32,491 bases of DNA from an uncultured Helicobacter sp. (GTDB lineage: Bacteria > Campylobacterota > Campylobacteria > Campylobacterales > Helicobacteraceae). Position numbers and translations under genes: made by a program. Every line of letters begins with the position of its first letter. The stretch's first letter is position 1. The stretch covers positions 1-32,491 of the forward strand of contig NZ_CANBCA010000018.1 of assembly GCF_947367035.1 (NCBI RefSeq), read 5' to 3'. Of the stretch, positions 7,763 through 16,490 are shown in pieces. The notes under the pieces were generated by a model. It did no database searches. It was not told the DNA's origin and worked only from the letters and a program-made list of their open reading frames with translations.

Positions 7763-9499
7763 ATGACAAAAAGAATTATTGTAGATCCAATCACAAGGAT
7801 TGAGGGACATTTAAGGATTGAAGTAATTGTGGATGAAAATAATGTCATTACTGATGCTTATTCTAGTTCTACTTTATGGCGCGGTTTAGAAGTCATCGTA
7901 AAAAATCGCGACCCTAGAGATGTAGGATTTATGGTGCAGAGAATCTGTGGTGTTTGCACATTCTCTCATTACAAAGCGGGAATCACTGCGGTAGAAAATG
8001 CTCTTGGCATTCAGATTCCATTTAATGCACAAATGGTGCGAAGCTTGATGAATATTTCCCTTGTGATGCACGACCACTTGGTGCATTTTTATCATTTACA
8101 CGGATTAGATTGGTGCGACATTACAGAGGCACTTAAAGCTGACCCCAAAAAAGCTTCTGAACTTGCTTTTAAATATTCTAAAAATCCCATTGCAACAGGT
8201 GCAGATGAACTCCTGGCGGTGCAGGAAAAAGTCAAGGCTTTTGCGAGTGCTAAACAAGGCTTAGGACCTTTTGCAAACGCTTATTGGGGACACAAAACTT
8301 ATAAACTCTCACCAGAGCAAAACTTAATCGTGCTTTCTCATTATTTAAAAGCCCTTGAAGTGCAAAGAGTTGCAGCGCAAATGATGGCAATCTTTGGCGC
8401 AAAACAACCTCACCCACAAAGCTTAACCGTAGGTGGTGTAACCTGTGTTGCAGATCTTTTAGACCCAAGTAGATTGGGAGATTGGCTTACCAAATACAAA
8501 GAAGTGGGAGATTTCATCAACCGAGCTTATTACGCTGATGTGGTAATGGCTGCAGAAATGTTCAAAAATGAGCCGAGTGTTCTGAAAGGTTGCGGAGTAC
8601 GCAACTTCCTTTCGTATGCTGAAATTCCTGTTAATCACAATGAAACACTTTATAGTAGTGGAGTTGTAAGAGGTGGAGATATTTCCAAACTTTTAGAAGT
8701 CAATGAAGATTTAATTACAGAAGAAGCGACACACTCTTGGTATCAAAATGATAAAGCTTTGCACCCTTATGATGGGGAAACCGCACCAAATTACACAGGA
8801 TTTACAGAGATAGAGACCATTGGACCTGATGGCAGCCCTATTAAAACGAAAGCACTTAACACTGATGGTAAATATAGCTGGATTAAATCTCCTCGTTACA
8901 ATGGCGAACCAATGGAAGTAGGACCACTTGCAGCAATAGTTGTAGGTTTAGCCGCAAAAAATCCTCGCATTACCAAAATTGCAACTCAATTCTTAGAAGA
9001 TACGGGACTGCCGCTTGAAGCACTTTTTAGCACATTAGGCAGAACAGCCGCGAGATTATTGGAATGTAAGCTTTCCACAGATTACGGGATTGAAGCATTT
9101 AATTCCTTAGTAGAAAACCTCAAAACAGGAGACCAAAGCACTTGCGCTCCTTACAAAATTGACAATAACAAAGAATATAAAGGGCGTTATATCGGTAATG
9201 TGCCACGTGGTATGTTAAGCCATTGGGTTAGAATCAAAGATGGTGTGGTATCTAATTATCAAGCGGTCGTGCCAAGCACTTGGAATGCAGGACCAAAAGA
9301 TTCCAAAAACCAAATGGGACCTTATGAAGCCTCACTCATCGGAATCAAAGTGCAAGATATTACACAACCATTAGAAATTATCCGCACGATTCATTCCTTT
9401 GACCCTTGTATTGCTTGTGCTGTGCATTTAATGGATACAAAAGGCAATGAGATTAGCCGATATAAACTTGACCCTATTGCGATGAATTGTAAAATTTAA
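7763..9499 (+). CDS. hydB: Uptake [NiFe]-hydrogenase large subunit
   Basis: The 578-residue catalytic subunit oxidises H2 at the Ni-Fe(CN)2CO centre. Both Ni-binding motifs are intact: RICGVCTFSH near the N-terminus (Cys62, Cys65) and DPCIACAVH near the C-terminus (Cys549, Cys552, His555). The 23 residues after His555 are the extension normally removed by the maturation protease, which is encoded by hydD two genes downstream. The protein has no signal peptide of its own and is carried out with HydA. It belongs to the membrane-bound respiratory (group 1) hydrogenases. GGAG precedes the ATG; spacing to hydA and hydC is nine bases each side. Confidence 0.98.
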   Translation: MTKRIIVDPITRIEGHLRIEVIVDENNVITDAYSSSTLWRGLEVIVKNRDPRDVGFMVQRICGVCTFSHYKAGITAVENALGIQIPFNAQMVRSLMNISLVMHDHLVHFYHLHGLDWCDITEALKADPKKASELAFKYSKNPIATGADELLAVQEKVKAFASAKQGLGPFANAYWGHKTYKLSPEQNLIVLSHYLKALEVQRVAAQMMAIFGAKQPHPQSLTVGGVTCVADLLDPSRLGDWLTKYKEVGDFINRAYYADVVMAAEMFKNEPSVLKGCGVRNFLSYAEIPVNHNETLYSSGVVRGGDISKLLEVNEDLITEEATHSWYQNDKALHPYDGETAPNYTGFTEIETIGPDGSPIKTKALNTDGKYSWIKSPRYNGEPMEVGPLAAIVVGLAAKNPRITKIATQFLEDTGLPLEALFSTLGRTAARLLECKLSTDYGIEAFNSLVENLKTGDQSTCAPYKIDNNKEYKGRYIGNVPRGMLSHWVRIKDGVVSNYQAVVPSTWNAGPKDSKNQMGPYEASLIGIKVQDITQPLEIIRTIHSFDPCIACAVHLMDTKGNEISRYKLDPIAMNCKI

Positions 9500-9508
9500 G
9501 GAGAAAAT

Positions 9509-10180
9509 ATGGAAACAAGATATAAAGCGGTGGTTGAGTTTTCTAAACTCACACGAATTTTCCATTGGATTAGGGCATTAACAATCTTTGCACTCATTGC
9601 AACAGGATTCTATCTTGCCTATCCCTTTCTAGCACCTAACAACTTCACGGGTGAGCCTATAGGATTTCTTTACGCCTTAATGCGTAGTTGGCATTTGATA
9701 CTTGGCTTTTTGCTCATTGCTGTAACGATTTTTCGGCTTTATTTACTTTTAACAAAAGAATGCGCATTAGAACGTCGCTCTATTTTGGATTTTTTTAATC
9801 CTTTTGTATGGTTTGGTGTTTTAAAAAGTTATTTGCTTCTAGGTGGGCATCCACGTTTAAAAGGTGCTTATAACCCTCTGCAACTTGCCACTTATTTGGG
9901 TGTGATGCTCCTTATTATTGCTATTTCTCTCACAGGGCTTGTCTTATATACGCACGTTTATCACGAAGGTTTAGGTGGGTTGATTGCCCCTTTAATGAAG
10001 CCTTTAGAGGTATTTTGTGGTGGAATTGCTAATGTGCGTTTGATCCATCATATTTTAACTTGGGCTTTCATCATCTTTATTCCGATTCACATTTATATGG
10101 CAAGTTGGAATAGCGCAAAATTTCCCGGCGCTGGAGTAGATACAATCTTTAGCGGTGTAAAATTTGAAAGAGATGAATAA
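9509..10180 (+). CDS. hydC: Hydrogenase cytochrome b subunit
   Basis: This 223-residue membrane protein takes electrons from HydA and passes them to menaquinone. It has four clear hydrophobic segments (about residues 20-40, 58-80, 125-148, 178-200), with histidines in or near them suited to bind two b haems (His19, His62, His180/181, His194). The sequence start, FSKLTRIFHWIRALTIF, is typical of the HyaC/HydC family. GGAG precedes the ATG. A terminator-like hairpin lies immediately downstream, separating hydABC from hydDE. Confidence 0.95.
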   Translation: METRYKAVVEFSKLTRIFHWIRALTIFALIATGFYLAYPFLAPNNFTGEPIGFLYALMRSWHLILGFLLIAVTIFRLYLLLTKECALERRSILDFFNPFVWFGVLKSYLLLGGHPRLKGAYNPLQLATYLGVMLLIIAISLTGLVLYTHVYHEGLGGLIAPLMKPLEVFCGGIANVRLIHHILTWAFIIFIPIHIYMASWNSAKFPGAGVDTIFSGVKFERDE

Positions 10181-10194
10181 ATGTTACTTCATCT

Positions 10195-10220
10195 AGCGAT
10201 TCCTTGTGAATCGCTTTTTC
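10195..10220 (+). terminator. Terminator-like hairpin between hydC and hydD
   Basis: AGCGATTC (10195-10202) pairs perfectly with GAATCGCT (10208-10215) around CTTGT and is followed at once by TTTTC. It starts 15 bases after the hydC stop and ends 17 bases before the hydD ATG. No promoter for hydD is evident after it, so it could attenuate, rather than end, the transcript. Confidence 0.72.
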
Positions 10221-10236
10221 TACATTTAAGATAAAT

Positions 10237-10773
10237 ATGAAAATCCTTGTTTTAGGCATTGGTAATATTCTCTTTGGAGATGAGGGCATTGGGGTGCATT
10301 TATCCAATTTGTTAAAATTAAATTACACTTTCAAGGGTAAGCATAATGTAGATATTGTAGATGGAGGAACAATGGCACAACATTTAATTCCACTCATCAC
10401 ACAATATGATTTTGTTTTAATTTTGGATTCCATTGATGCAAAAGATGCTAAAATAGGTGATGTATATTTCTTTGACTTTGGCGCAATTCCTCATCAAATT
10501 ACTTGGGCTGGAAGTGCGCACGAAGTAGAAATGCTACAAACCTTACGAATGATTGAAATGTTAGGTGATTTACCCTCAACTAAAATTTTAGGTATTAAGC
10601 CTTTCATTATTGGTGAAAATCCAACTTTTGAACTTACAGAGGAAATCAAACAGGGAGCAAAATTAATGGAATCTCAAGCAATAGCCTATTTAAAATCACT
10701 TGAAGTGCAAGTGGAAAGAATCGCAAATCTTGATTTACAAGAAATCGCAAACTTCTCTTATAAAGGCTATTAA
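10237..10773 (+). CDS. hydD: Hydrogenase maturation endopeptidase
   Basis: HydD-type proteases clip the C-terminal extension of the large subunit once nickel is inserted. The 178-residue protein shows the HyaD/HybD pattern: GIGNILFGDEGIG with the metal ligand Glu16, DSIDAKD with Asp64, and GSAHEV with His95; the equivalents in E. coli HybD are Glu16, Asp62 and His93. Its substrate is very probably HydB encoded just upstream. It acts in the cytoplasm. The Shine-Dalgarno is weak. The TAA stop is immediately followed by the hydE ATG, so the two are probably translationally coupled. Confidence 0.95.
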   Translation: MKILVLGIGNILFGDEGIGVHLSNLLKLNYTFKGKHNVDIVDGGTMAQHLIPLITQYDFVLILDSIDAKDAKIGDVYFFDFGAIPHQITWAGSAHEVEMLQTLRMIEMLGDLPSTKILGIKPFIIGENPTFELTEEIKQGAKLMESQAIAYLKSLEVQVERIANLDLQEIANFSYKGY

Positions 10774-12462
10774 ATGAAACCTGTGGAGCTAGAATCTCCT
10801 TTAATTGTTGCTTTTACCTTTGAACAAATTACTAAGCTTCAAATGCCACAAAATATTCAAAACTTCCTACTAAAAGCTCTAGATTGCGCACTAAGAAAAT
10901 CAAATTTACAAGGGCAGTTTGTGGAAGATTCCAAAGAATCTTTTAGTTTAGAAATACAAGGCACACAACAAGAAATTTTAAAGTTTAGCGATTCTTTGCA
11001 AAATTTCATTCCTCTGTCATTGCAATGGGCTTTTAAGGAATTGGTAATTTTAGAATCTTTTAGTCAAAATAATTTAATAGACTTTAAAAAACTCCTTACA
11101 AATTCTTTTCTTACAACGAATTTCTTATCTCCTTTAGAACTAAAATCCCTCTGCACAAAAGAATCGCCAAATTTTTGTAATTTATGGAATGAATTTATAG
11201 ACTTTAAACCAACAAAAATTGCACTCTTAGAGCAAGGAAAAAGAAAAGAAATCAAAAATTCTCAAGATTTAATAGAATCTCTAGAAACTATTGCCAAGCT
11301 TTTAAAGCAAAAAGAACGCGTTTTTGTTAAAACAATTTTTGGTAAAAGAGAATTGGCACTTTTTGATGAGAGCAATCCTTTAACAGATATTACAGAGAAT
11401 TTTTGCTTTATGCCCCATTCTTTGGCAGATGTTAAACTACTCTTTAAGGCAGAGAATGAGGAGTTACAAGCGCTTGCAACATTAGAAAAACCTATTTTAA
11501 AACTTGCTCCTAAAGGTATTTTTAATAATTTTTTCCCAACTTCGTTTGTTAATGTTCTCTTGCCTTTTGAGCCTTATTTAGTTCTTTTAAGCAAATTTTT
11601 GGATTCTTTTGCTGGTTTATATTTGTTGCCTTTAAATCAAAAGAGGGAAAACGGGATTTGCGAATTTACTGCTTATGACTCTAAACCTCTCACTTTAAGC
11701 GTTGCTCAAAATTCCCTTATTTTGCCACATCACTTTAAACCTTACAAATCTAATTCTATTGCAAATGCCTTTAAACAAACGATTATTGAAGAATCCTTGA
11801 ATCGTGTGAATATTCTATATCTTGGTAAGCACCAAACACTTTTTTGGGTTTATTTTAATGAGAGTTTTAAAGAAACGCTTAAATTTATCTTTGAAAGCAA
11901 TCTAGCCATTATTATAGAAACACTCAAAACCTTAAACCTAACCACACAAAGCTTGCTAAAAAACTTTTCCTCTCACTCTCCTCGCTTAATCCAAACTTTA
12001 GAATCTTTACCTAAAGATTCTATCCTTTCTCATAATTTGTTGGACTTGTTAGGAATGTGTGGTGTTTTGCTTCATTTAGGTAAAGTGCAAAATCTTCAAG
12101 ATTCTGCTTATGCTGTGATAGAATGTGCGCGGAAATTTTTAGGCAAAAAGGGTCCGCGCATTGATTTTAGATTAGAACGCAACCAAGAAGGCGAAGTCTT
12201 CCTCAATACTTTACAAACTTTGCGCTCTGTTATGAGTTTCAAACTTGCTGGAGTGGAGAATGAATTGCTTTGTTATGGAATTTTGGATTCCTTAGCAGAA
12301 TTTTTTGCCAACTTTAGCCGTGATATGGAAGAGAACTACCAAACAAAAGGTATTATCCTCTGTGGTGAATTATTCTTAAACACGCAATTTGTAAATCAAT
12401 TTTTACATTATCTGCCAAAGACTTCTGAAGTTTATGCTTGTGAGACTATGGAGTTTGAATAA
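10774..12462 (+). CDS. hydE: Hydrogenase accessory protein HydE (Helicobacter/Wolinella type)
   Basis: A 562-residue cytoplasmic protein in the fifth position of the operon, where Helicobacter and Wolinella carry hydE, reported to be needed for hydrogenase activity. It is unrelated to the radical-SAM HydE of [FeFe]-hydrogenase maturation: there is no CxxxCxxC motif. The first 400 residues have no motif I recognise. The last 120 or so resemble the C-terminal (Kae1-like) part of HypF: ARKFLGKKGPRIDFRLE, SLAEFFANFSRDMEEN, then GIILCGELFLN where HypF has a glycine-rich GGVFQN. This suggests descent from a HypF-like carbamoyltransferase domain; the role is inferred. It abuts hydD without a gap and converges on yggS, with 17 bases between stops. 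Confidence 0.82.
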   Translation: MKPVELESPLIVAFTFEQITKLQMPQNIQNFLLKALDCALRKSNLQGQFVEDSKESFSLEIQGTQQEILKFSDSLQNFIPLSLQWAFKELVILESFSQNNLIDFKKLLTNSFLTTNFLSPLELKSLCTKESPNFCNLWNEFIDFKPTKIALLEQGKRKEIKNSQDLIESLETIAKLLKQKERVFVKTIFGKRELALFDESNPLTDITENFCFMPHSLADVKLLFKAENEELQALATLEKPILKLAPKGIFNNFFPTSFVNVLLPFEPYLVLLSKFLDSFAGLYLLPLNQKRENGICEFTAYDSKPLTLSVAQNSLILPHHFKPYKSNSIANAFKQTIIEESLNRVNILYLGKHQTLFWVYFNESFKETLKFIFESNLAIIIETLKTLNLTTQSLLKNFSSHSPRLIQTLESLPKDSILSHNLLDLLGMCGVLLHLGKVQNLQDSAYAVIECARKFLGKKGPRIDFRLERNQEGEVFLNTLQTLRSVMSFKLAGVENELLCYGILDSLAEFFANFSRDMEENYQTKGIILCGELFLNTQFVNQFLHYLPKTSEVYACETMEFE

Positions 12463-12479
12463 ACCTTTTATTAAAAGAA

Positions 12480-13154
12480 TTATTTAAACAACACACTTCC
12501 TAATCGCACACAATTACTACCACACGCAATTGCTAGTTCAAAATCATCACTCATTCCCATACTAAGCACTTCTGCACCCTTGTTTTGCAAGGATTCAAAA
12601 ATCTTATGGGTTAATTCAAAACTCTTTTGAATCTCTGTTTTATCATTAGTGTGTGCACCAATGCTCATTAATCCACATAACTTGAGATTGGGGCAAGATT
12701 CTTGAATTTTAAGATACATCTCATACGTAATTTCTGGCATAAAGCCACTTTTGCTTGCTTCTTTGGCGCTATTGACTTGTAATAAAGTTCGTAAATTTTT
12801 GTTTTCTTTATGTAATCTTTTTTGTAATTGTTCTGCTAATTCTAAGGAATGCAAACTTTGGAGCATAAAAGGATTCAAACTTAAAAGCATATTAATTTTG
12901 TTGCTTTGCAGAGACCCGATGAAATGCCACTCTAATGGGAGAGATTCCAAGAATTGTGATTTCTCTTTAAAATCTTGCACCTTATTTTCCCCAAAAGCCC
13001 TTTGACCACAAGCATAAAGCATAGCAATTTCTTCTTGCGTAGAATACTTACTCACAGCCACTATACGTACAATTCTATGCCTATCTACTGCAATTCTTGC
13101 TTTCTCAATTCTCTCAATCACATTGATTAGGTTTTGATTTAATCTTGTTTGCAT
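12480..13154 (-). CDS. yggS: YggS-family pyridoxal phosphate homeostasis protein
   Basis: A 224-residue PLP-binding protein of the YggS/PROSC/YlmE family, a TIM-barrel protein with no confirmed enzyme activity that buffers free pyridoxal phosphate. The PLP lysine is Lys36 in IVAVSKYS; other family blocks are GQRAFGENKVQDF, EWHFIGSLQSNK, GLMSIG and LSMGMSDDFELAIACGSNCVRLGS, the last binding the phosphate. Length is normal. It is the final gene of the seven-gene minus-strand run, nine bases after rseP, and converges on hydE. Confidence 0.94.
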   Translation of the reverse strand: MQTRLNQNLINVIERIEKARIAVDRHRIVRIVAVSKYSTQEEIAMLYACGQRAFGENKVQDFKEKSQFLESLPLEWHFIGSLQSNKINMLLSLNPFMLQSLHSLELAEQLQKRLHKENKNLRTLLQVNSAKEASKSGFMPEITYEMYLKIQESCPNLKLCGLMSIGAHTNDKTEIQKSFELTHKIFESLQNKGAEVLSMGMSDDFELAIACGSNCVRLGSVLFK

Positions 13155-13163
13155 TATTCTCCT

Positions 13164-14234
13164 TTAAAATGGCATCGTCCCATTGATAATACGCAGAATA
13201 TCGTTATACAATCCAAGTCCCATAAGCCCCAATAGCACAATCCAACCTGCCATACTTAAACGATAAAAAGTATTTTGTGTCGGGATTCTTTTTGTGAGCA
13301 TTTCATAGAGTGTAAAAAGAATATGTCCTCCATCAAGCGCAGGAATAGGGAGTAAATTCAAGATTCCAAGATTCACAGAAATCAAAGCAGTGAATCCAAA
13401 AAGTGTAATGATTCCAAGTTCTGTTGCTTTTTTAGTAATACTCACAATAGACACTACACCTCCCACTTCACTAAGTGGCACAACGCCAGAAAACATTTTT
13501 TCAATACTCTGTAAAATCAGCTTACTAGATTCTAAAGTTTGATGGAATGCATAAGGAATAGAATCCATAAACGAATAAGACACAAGTCGGACTTCACCAC
13601 TTGAAACAATCCCAATTAGAGGACGAGAAATACGCTCACCAAAAATATTTTTAGACTCTCCATATTGTGGCATTAAAATTGTCTGATATTCTTTAGAATC
13701 TCGCAAGAATACGATTTCTATTTCACTATTTGATTTTGCGATTGCTTTACTCAAATCTTCCCAAGTGCGTGTTTGCATTCCATTAATGCTAAGAATCTCA
13801 TCACCCCTTTTTAACCCCGCAAGATTTGCTGGCATATTGGCTTCTACTTTACCCACTACAGGAGCTAATTCGTTTTTTTCCATTAAACCAATTGCGACAA
13901 AAAGCAAAAAGGCTAAAAGTAAGTTAAAAAACGAACCCGCCGCTAAAATGATTAATCGTTTATAAGTTGCAATACCATAAAGACTATCACTTGAAATATC
14001 CCGAAGTGTTGGGTCAAAATCACTTTGTCCTTTTAGTTGGACAAATCCACCTAAAGGAATCGGGCGCAAAGAATATTCTGTCTCTCCTATTTGCTTCTTG
14101 AAGATTCTTGTTTTTCCAAAACCAATACTAAAAGCTTCTACGCGCACACCAAAGAGTTTAGCTGCTAAAAAGTGTCCTAATTCGTGAAAAAAAACTAAAA
14201 ATGATAAAACTAAAATAGAACCAATGATTCCCAT
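13164..14234 (-). CDS. rseP: Site-2 intramembrane zinc metalloprotease, RseP-like
   Basis: A 356-residue inner-membrane protease of the S2P family. The zinc motif HELGH lies at residues 17-21 in the first membrane segment, and the second active-site block LLPIPALDGG is near the C-terminus. One PDZ domain (about residues 125-195, GLKRGDEILSING) lies between them; E. coli RseP has two. The family cleaves anti-sigma factors or remnant signal peptides inside the membrane. No RseA-type anti-sigma gene is nearby, so the substrate is unknown. The start directly follows the pgsA stop with no intergenic base. Confidence 0.94.
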   Translation of the reverse strand: MGIIGSILVLSFLVFFHELGHFLAAKLFGVRVEAFSIGFGKTRIFKKQIGETEYSLRPIPLGGFVQLKGQSDFDPTLRDISSDSLYGIATYKRLIILAAGSFFNLLLAFLLFVAIGLMEKNELAPVVGKVEANMPANLAGLKRGDEILSINGMQTRTWEDLSKAIAKSNSEIEIVFLRDSKEYQTILMPQYGESKNIFGERISRPLIGIVSSGEVRLVSYSFMDSIPYAFHQTLESSKLILQSIEKMFSGVVPLSEVGGVVSIVSITKKATELGIITLFGFTALISVNLGILNLLPIPALDGGHILFTLYEMLTKRIPTQNTFYRLSMAGWIVLLGLMGLGLYNDILRIINGTMPF

Positions 14235-14777
14235 TTAACGCGCCTTTGCATACATTCTAACATAATCAAATCCTGAATAAAGCGTCAAAGCCACCGCAAG
14301 CCATAATGTTGCATTTGCAAAAGAATAATCCATAAACAAAAACGCAATGGCGGTAATTTGCAAGCCTGTTTTGTATTTGCCAAGATTGGACGCAGCAACT
14401 TTGATTCCTTTACTTGCAGCAACTACACGCAACCCTGTAATAAAAAATTCACGACTAAGAATCAAAAATATAGCCCAAACCTCTGCCCGATTCCAAACTA
14501 GAAGTCCAATCAATGCGGCTAAAATTAATAATTTATCCGCTAATGGGTCAAAAATCTCTCCAAAAACACTTGAGACATTAAAAGTCCTCGCAATAAATCC
14601 ATCAAAAAAATCTGTAATACTTGCTATGCAAAACACCAAACAAGCAAAATAATTAATCCAAGTTGGGTGAATTGGGGGTGGCAATACCCAATGCCCATAG
14701 AGGACTAGACCAAGTAAAAGGAAAGAAAGAATAATGCGAAGAATTGTTAAACCATTGGGTAGAGATTCTAGCTTCAT
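14235..14777 (-). CDS. pgsA: CDP-diacylglycerol-glycerol-3-phosphate 3-phosphatidyltransferase
   Basis: PgsA makes phosphatidylglycerol phosphate from CDP-diacylglycerol, whose synthase (cdsA) is also in this window at 25951. The CDP-alcohol phosphotransferase signature is complete: D-x2-D-G-x2-A-R-x8-G-x3-D-x3-D, read here as DFFDGFIAR then FGEIFDPLAD. Five or so membrane segments. The open frame extends to an ATG at 14813, but this would overlap fabL by 26 bases; the start at 14777 gives MKLESLPNGLTILRI, matching the short N-terminus usual for PgsA. A GGAGGG sequence lies 5' of both but at poor spacing for 14777, so the start is moderately certain. Confidence 0.93.
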   Translation of the reverse strand: MKLESLPNGLTILRIILSFLLLGLVLYGHWVLPPPIHPTWINYFACLVFCIASITDFFDGFIARTFNVSSVFGEIFDPLADKLLILAALIGLLVWNRAEVWAIFLILSREFFITGLRVVAASKGIKVAASNLGKYKTGLQITAIAFLFMDYSFANATLWLAVALTLYSGFDYVRMYAKAR

Positions 14778-14787
14778 AATTTTAAGC

Positions 14788-15570
14788 TTATTTAAAGCTT
14801 GTCCCTCCATCAATCACAATTGTTTGTCCTGTTAGCCACGCACTAGAACTATTATCACATAAAAACAGACAAGCTCCCGCAATATCCTCTGGAGCCCCCA
14901 TACGATTTAAAGGACTTTGCTCTACAACTTTTGCTTTAATTTCAGCAAAATCAGGGAATGCTTTAAGTGCATCGGTTTCAATCGGTCCGCCGCTTACTGC
15001 ATTCACGCGAATATTGTGTTTTCCAAGTTCCATTGCTGCATATTTTACCATTGTTTCTACTGCATTTTTTGAATTGCCGTGTCCTGCATAATTTGGCATA
15101 TAAACAAGATTTCCTGTGGAGCTTAAAGAAATAATGTTACCACCCCCCACTTTTTGCATTCGTTTAGCCGCTTCTTGCGCACCCACGACAAAAGCAAGCA
15201 CGGTGGCGGTATAAATATTATTTAATCCTTTGGGTTTCAATCGCATAAAAGGTGCAAACCCCCCCACAACACTTTTACCATAAATGATTGCATTGCTGAT
15301 AAAAAAATCTACTCTCTCAAAATCTTCATCAATTTTTGCAAACAAATCTTTATAGGTTTCTGGTTGCAAGACATCTAGTGGATAAGCTTTTGCTTTAATG
15401 CCAAATTGCGATTCCACATCCGCAATGATTTTGTTTGCTTCTTCTGCATTTTTATTGTAAGTAAAAGCAATATTGACGCCATTTTGCGCAAAACGATATA
15501 AAATTGCCTTACCAATTCCACGCGTTGCACCACTGATAACTAAAGTCTTTCCTTTAAAATTTTCACTCAT
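14788..15570 (-). CDS. fabL: SDR oxidoreductase, FabL-type enoyl-ACP reductase (predicted)
   Basis: A 260-residue short-chain dehydrogenase with the NAD(P) glycine loop SGATRGIG (residues 13-20). The active site differs from ordinary SDRs: NYAGHGNSK gives Tyr161 and Lys168 in a Y-x6-K arrangement, the signature of enoyl-ACP reductases, where classical SDRs have Y-x3-K. The surrounding sequence (SSTGNLVY, then [18 protein letters not shown]) closely follows the pattern I recall for Bacillus FabL, an NADPH-dependent enoyl-ACP reductase. The H. pylori gene at the same place in the pyrD/dapA/pgsA cluster has been annotated as a 7-alpha-hydroxysteroid dehydrogenase; that name seems a poor fit. It overlaps dapA by four bases. 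A G7 tract (15259-15265, coding strand G) and a G6 tract (15143-15148) lie in the coding sequence. Confidence 0.85.
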   Translation of the reverse strand: MSENFKGKTLVISGATRGIGKAILYRFAQNGVNIAFTYNKNAEEANKIIADVESQFGIKAKAYPLDVLQPETYKDLFAKIDEDFERVDFFISNAIIYGKSVVGGFAPFMRLKPKGLNNIYTATVLAFVVGAQEAAKRMQKVGGGNIISLSSTGNLVYMPNYAGHGNSKNAVETMVKYAAMELGKHNIRVNAVSGGPIETDALKAFPDFAEIKAKVVEQSPLNRMGAPEDIAGACLFLCDNSSSAWLTGQTIVIDGGTSFK

Positions 15571-16481
15571 TTTACTACCTCATATTGACTTAAAATTTTT
15601 TCAAGATATTCCATATTTTGCGGACTTGGTGCCACTAATGGCAAACGATATTCTAGTGTTTTTAAAAGCCCACTCAAATACATTACTGCTTTAATTGGAA
15701 TCGGATTGCTTTCTATAAATAATGCTTTATTGATAGCATAAAGCTCATTATTAAGCTCTCTTGCACGCTCATAATTATGTGACTCTAAAAGAGTATGTGT
15801 TAATTCTGCAATTTTATCAGGCAAGAGATTGGAGGTAACAGAAATCACTCCTGTGCCACCACAGCTTAAAATAGGATAATTAATTGCGTCCTCTCCGCTT
15901 ATGATGCTTAAAGTTTTGGCATTCATATTTAAATCAATAACTTTTTCAATACTACCACTTGCTTCTTTGACTCCATAAACATTTGGAATTTCATTAAAGA
16001 GTCTCAAAATGGTTTTGGTTTCAAGATTCACACCCGTGCGTCCAGGCACATTATAGAGCATAAGAGGAATGCTAACGGCACTTGCAACTGCCTTATAGTG
16101 CAAAAACAATCCTTCTTGTGTTGGCTTATTATAATAAGGTGTAACACACAAAATCGCGTCTGCACCGCAACTTTGAGCAAATTTAGCAAGTTCAATTGCT
16201 TCTTGTGTGGAATTGCTTCCTGCCCCCGCTAGAACTTTAACATTACTTCCCTCTTTATGGCTTATCTTGCACACGCTCACAGCAACTTCAATACATTCTT
16301 TGTGTTCTTTATGGCTAAGTGTTGCACTCTCTCCTGTCGTTCCAACAGGCACAATCGCATCTATACCATATTGAATTTGCCTTTTAATCAAAGATTCATA
16401 ACTTTCTAAATCCAATGCACCTTTTTTAAAAGGAGTTACTAACGCAGTCATTGCTCCTTTAATTTGATTCTCCATTTGCAT
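15567..16481 (-). CDS. dapA: 4-hydroxy-tetrahydrodipicolinate synthase
   Basis: DapA condenses pyruvate with aspartate semialdehyde, the first committed step to diaminopimelate (peptidoglycan) and lysine. The 304-residue TIM-barrel protein has the Schiff-base lysine Lys172 in GVKEASG, the proton-relay Tyr143 in LYNVPGRTG, and the substrate loop VGTTGES (Thr48, Thr49). Length is normal. AGGG lies seven bases before ATG 16481; an in-frame ATG two codons later is less well placed. The stop overlaps the fabL start by four bases, and the M16 protease gene ends nine bases upstream. Confidence 0.97.
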   Translation of the reverse strand: MQMENQIKGAMTALVTPFKKGALDLESYESLIKRQIQYGIDAIVPVGTTGESATLSHKEHKECIEVAVSVCKISHKEGSNVKVLAGAGSNSTQEAIELAKFAQSCGADAILCVTPYYNKPTQEGLFLHYKAVASAVSIPLMLYNVPGRTGVNLETKTILRLFNEIPNVYGVKEASGSIEKVIDLNMNAKTLSIISGEDAINYPILSCGGTGVISVTSNLLPDKIAELTHTLLESHNYERARELNNELYAINKALFIESNPIPIKAVMYLSGLLKTLEYRLPLVAPSPQNMEYLEKILSQYEVVK

Positions 16482-16490
16482 CGCTTACCC

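Noticed and set aside
10774..12462. HydE as a radical-SAM [FeFe]-hydrogenase maturase
   Set aside because: No CxxxCxxC motif, wrong length, and the operon encodes a [NiFe] enzyme; only the name is shared.
12463..12479. Bidirectional terminator between hydE and yggS
   Set aside because: Only a five-base A/T stem (CTTTT/AAAAG) is possible, too weak to call.
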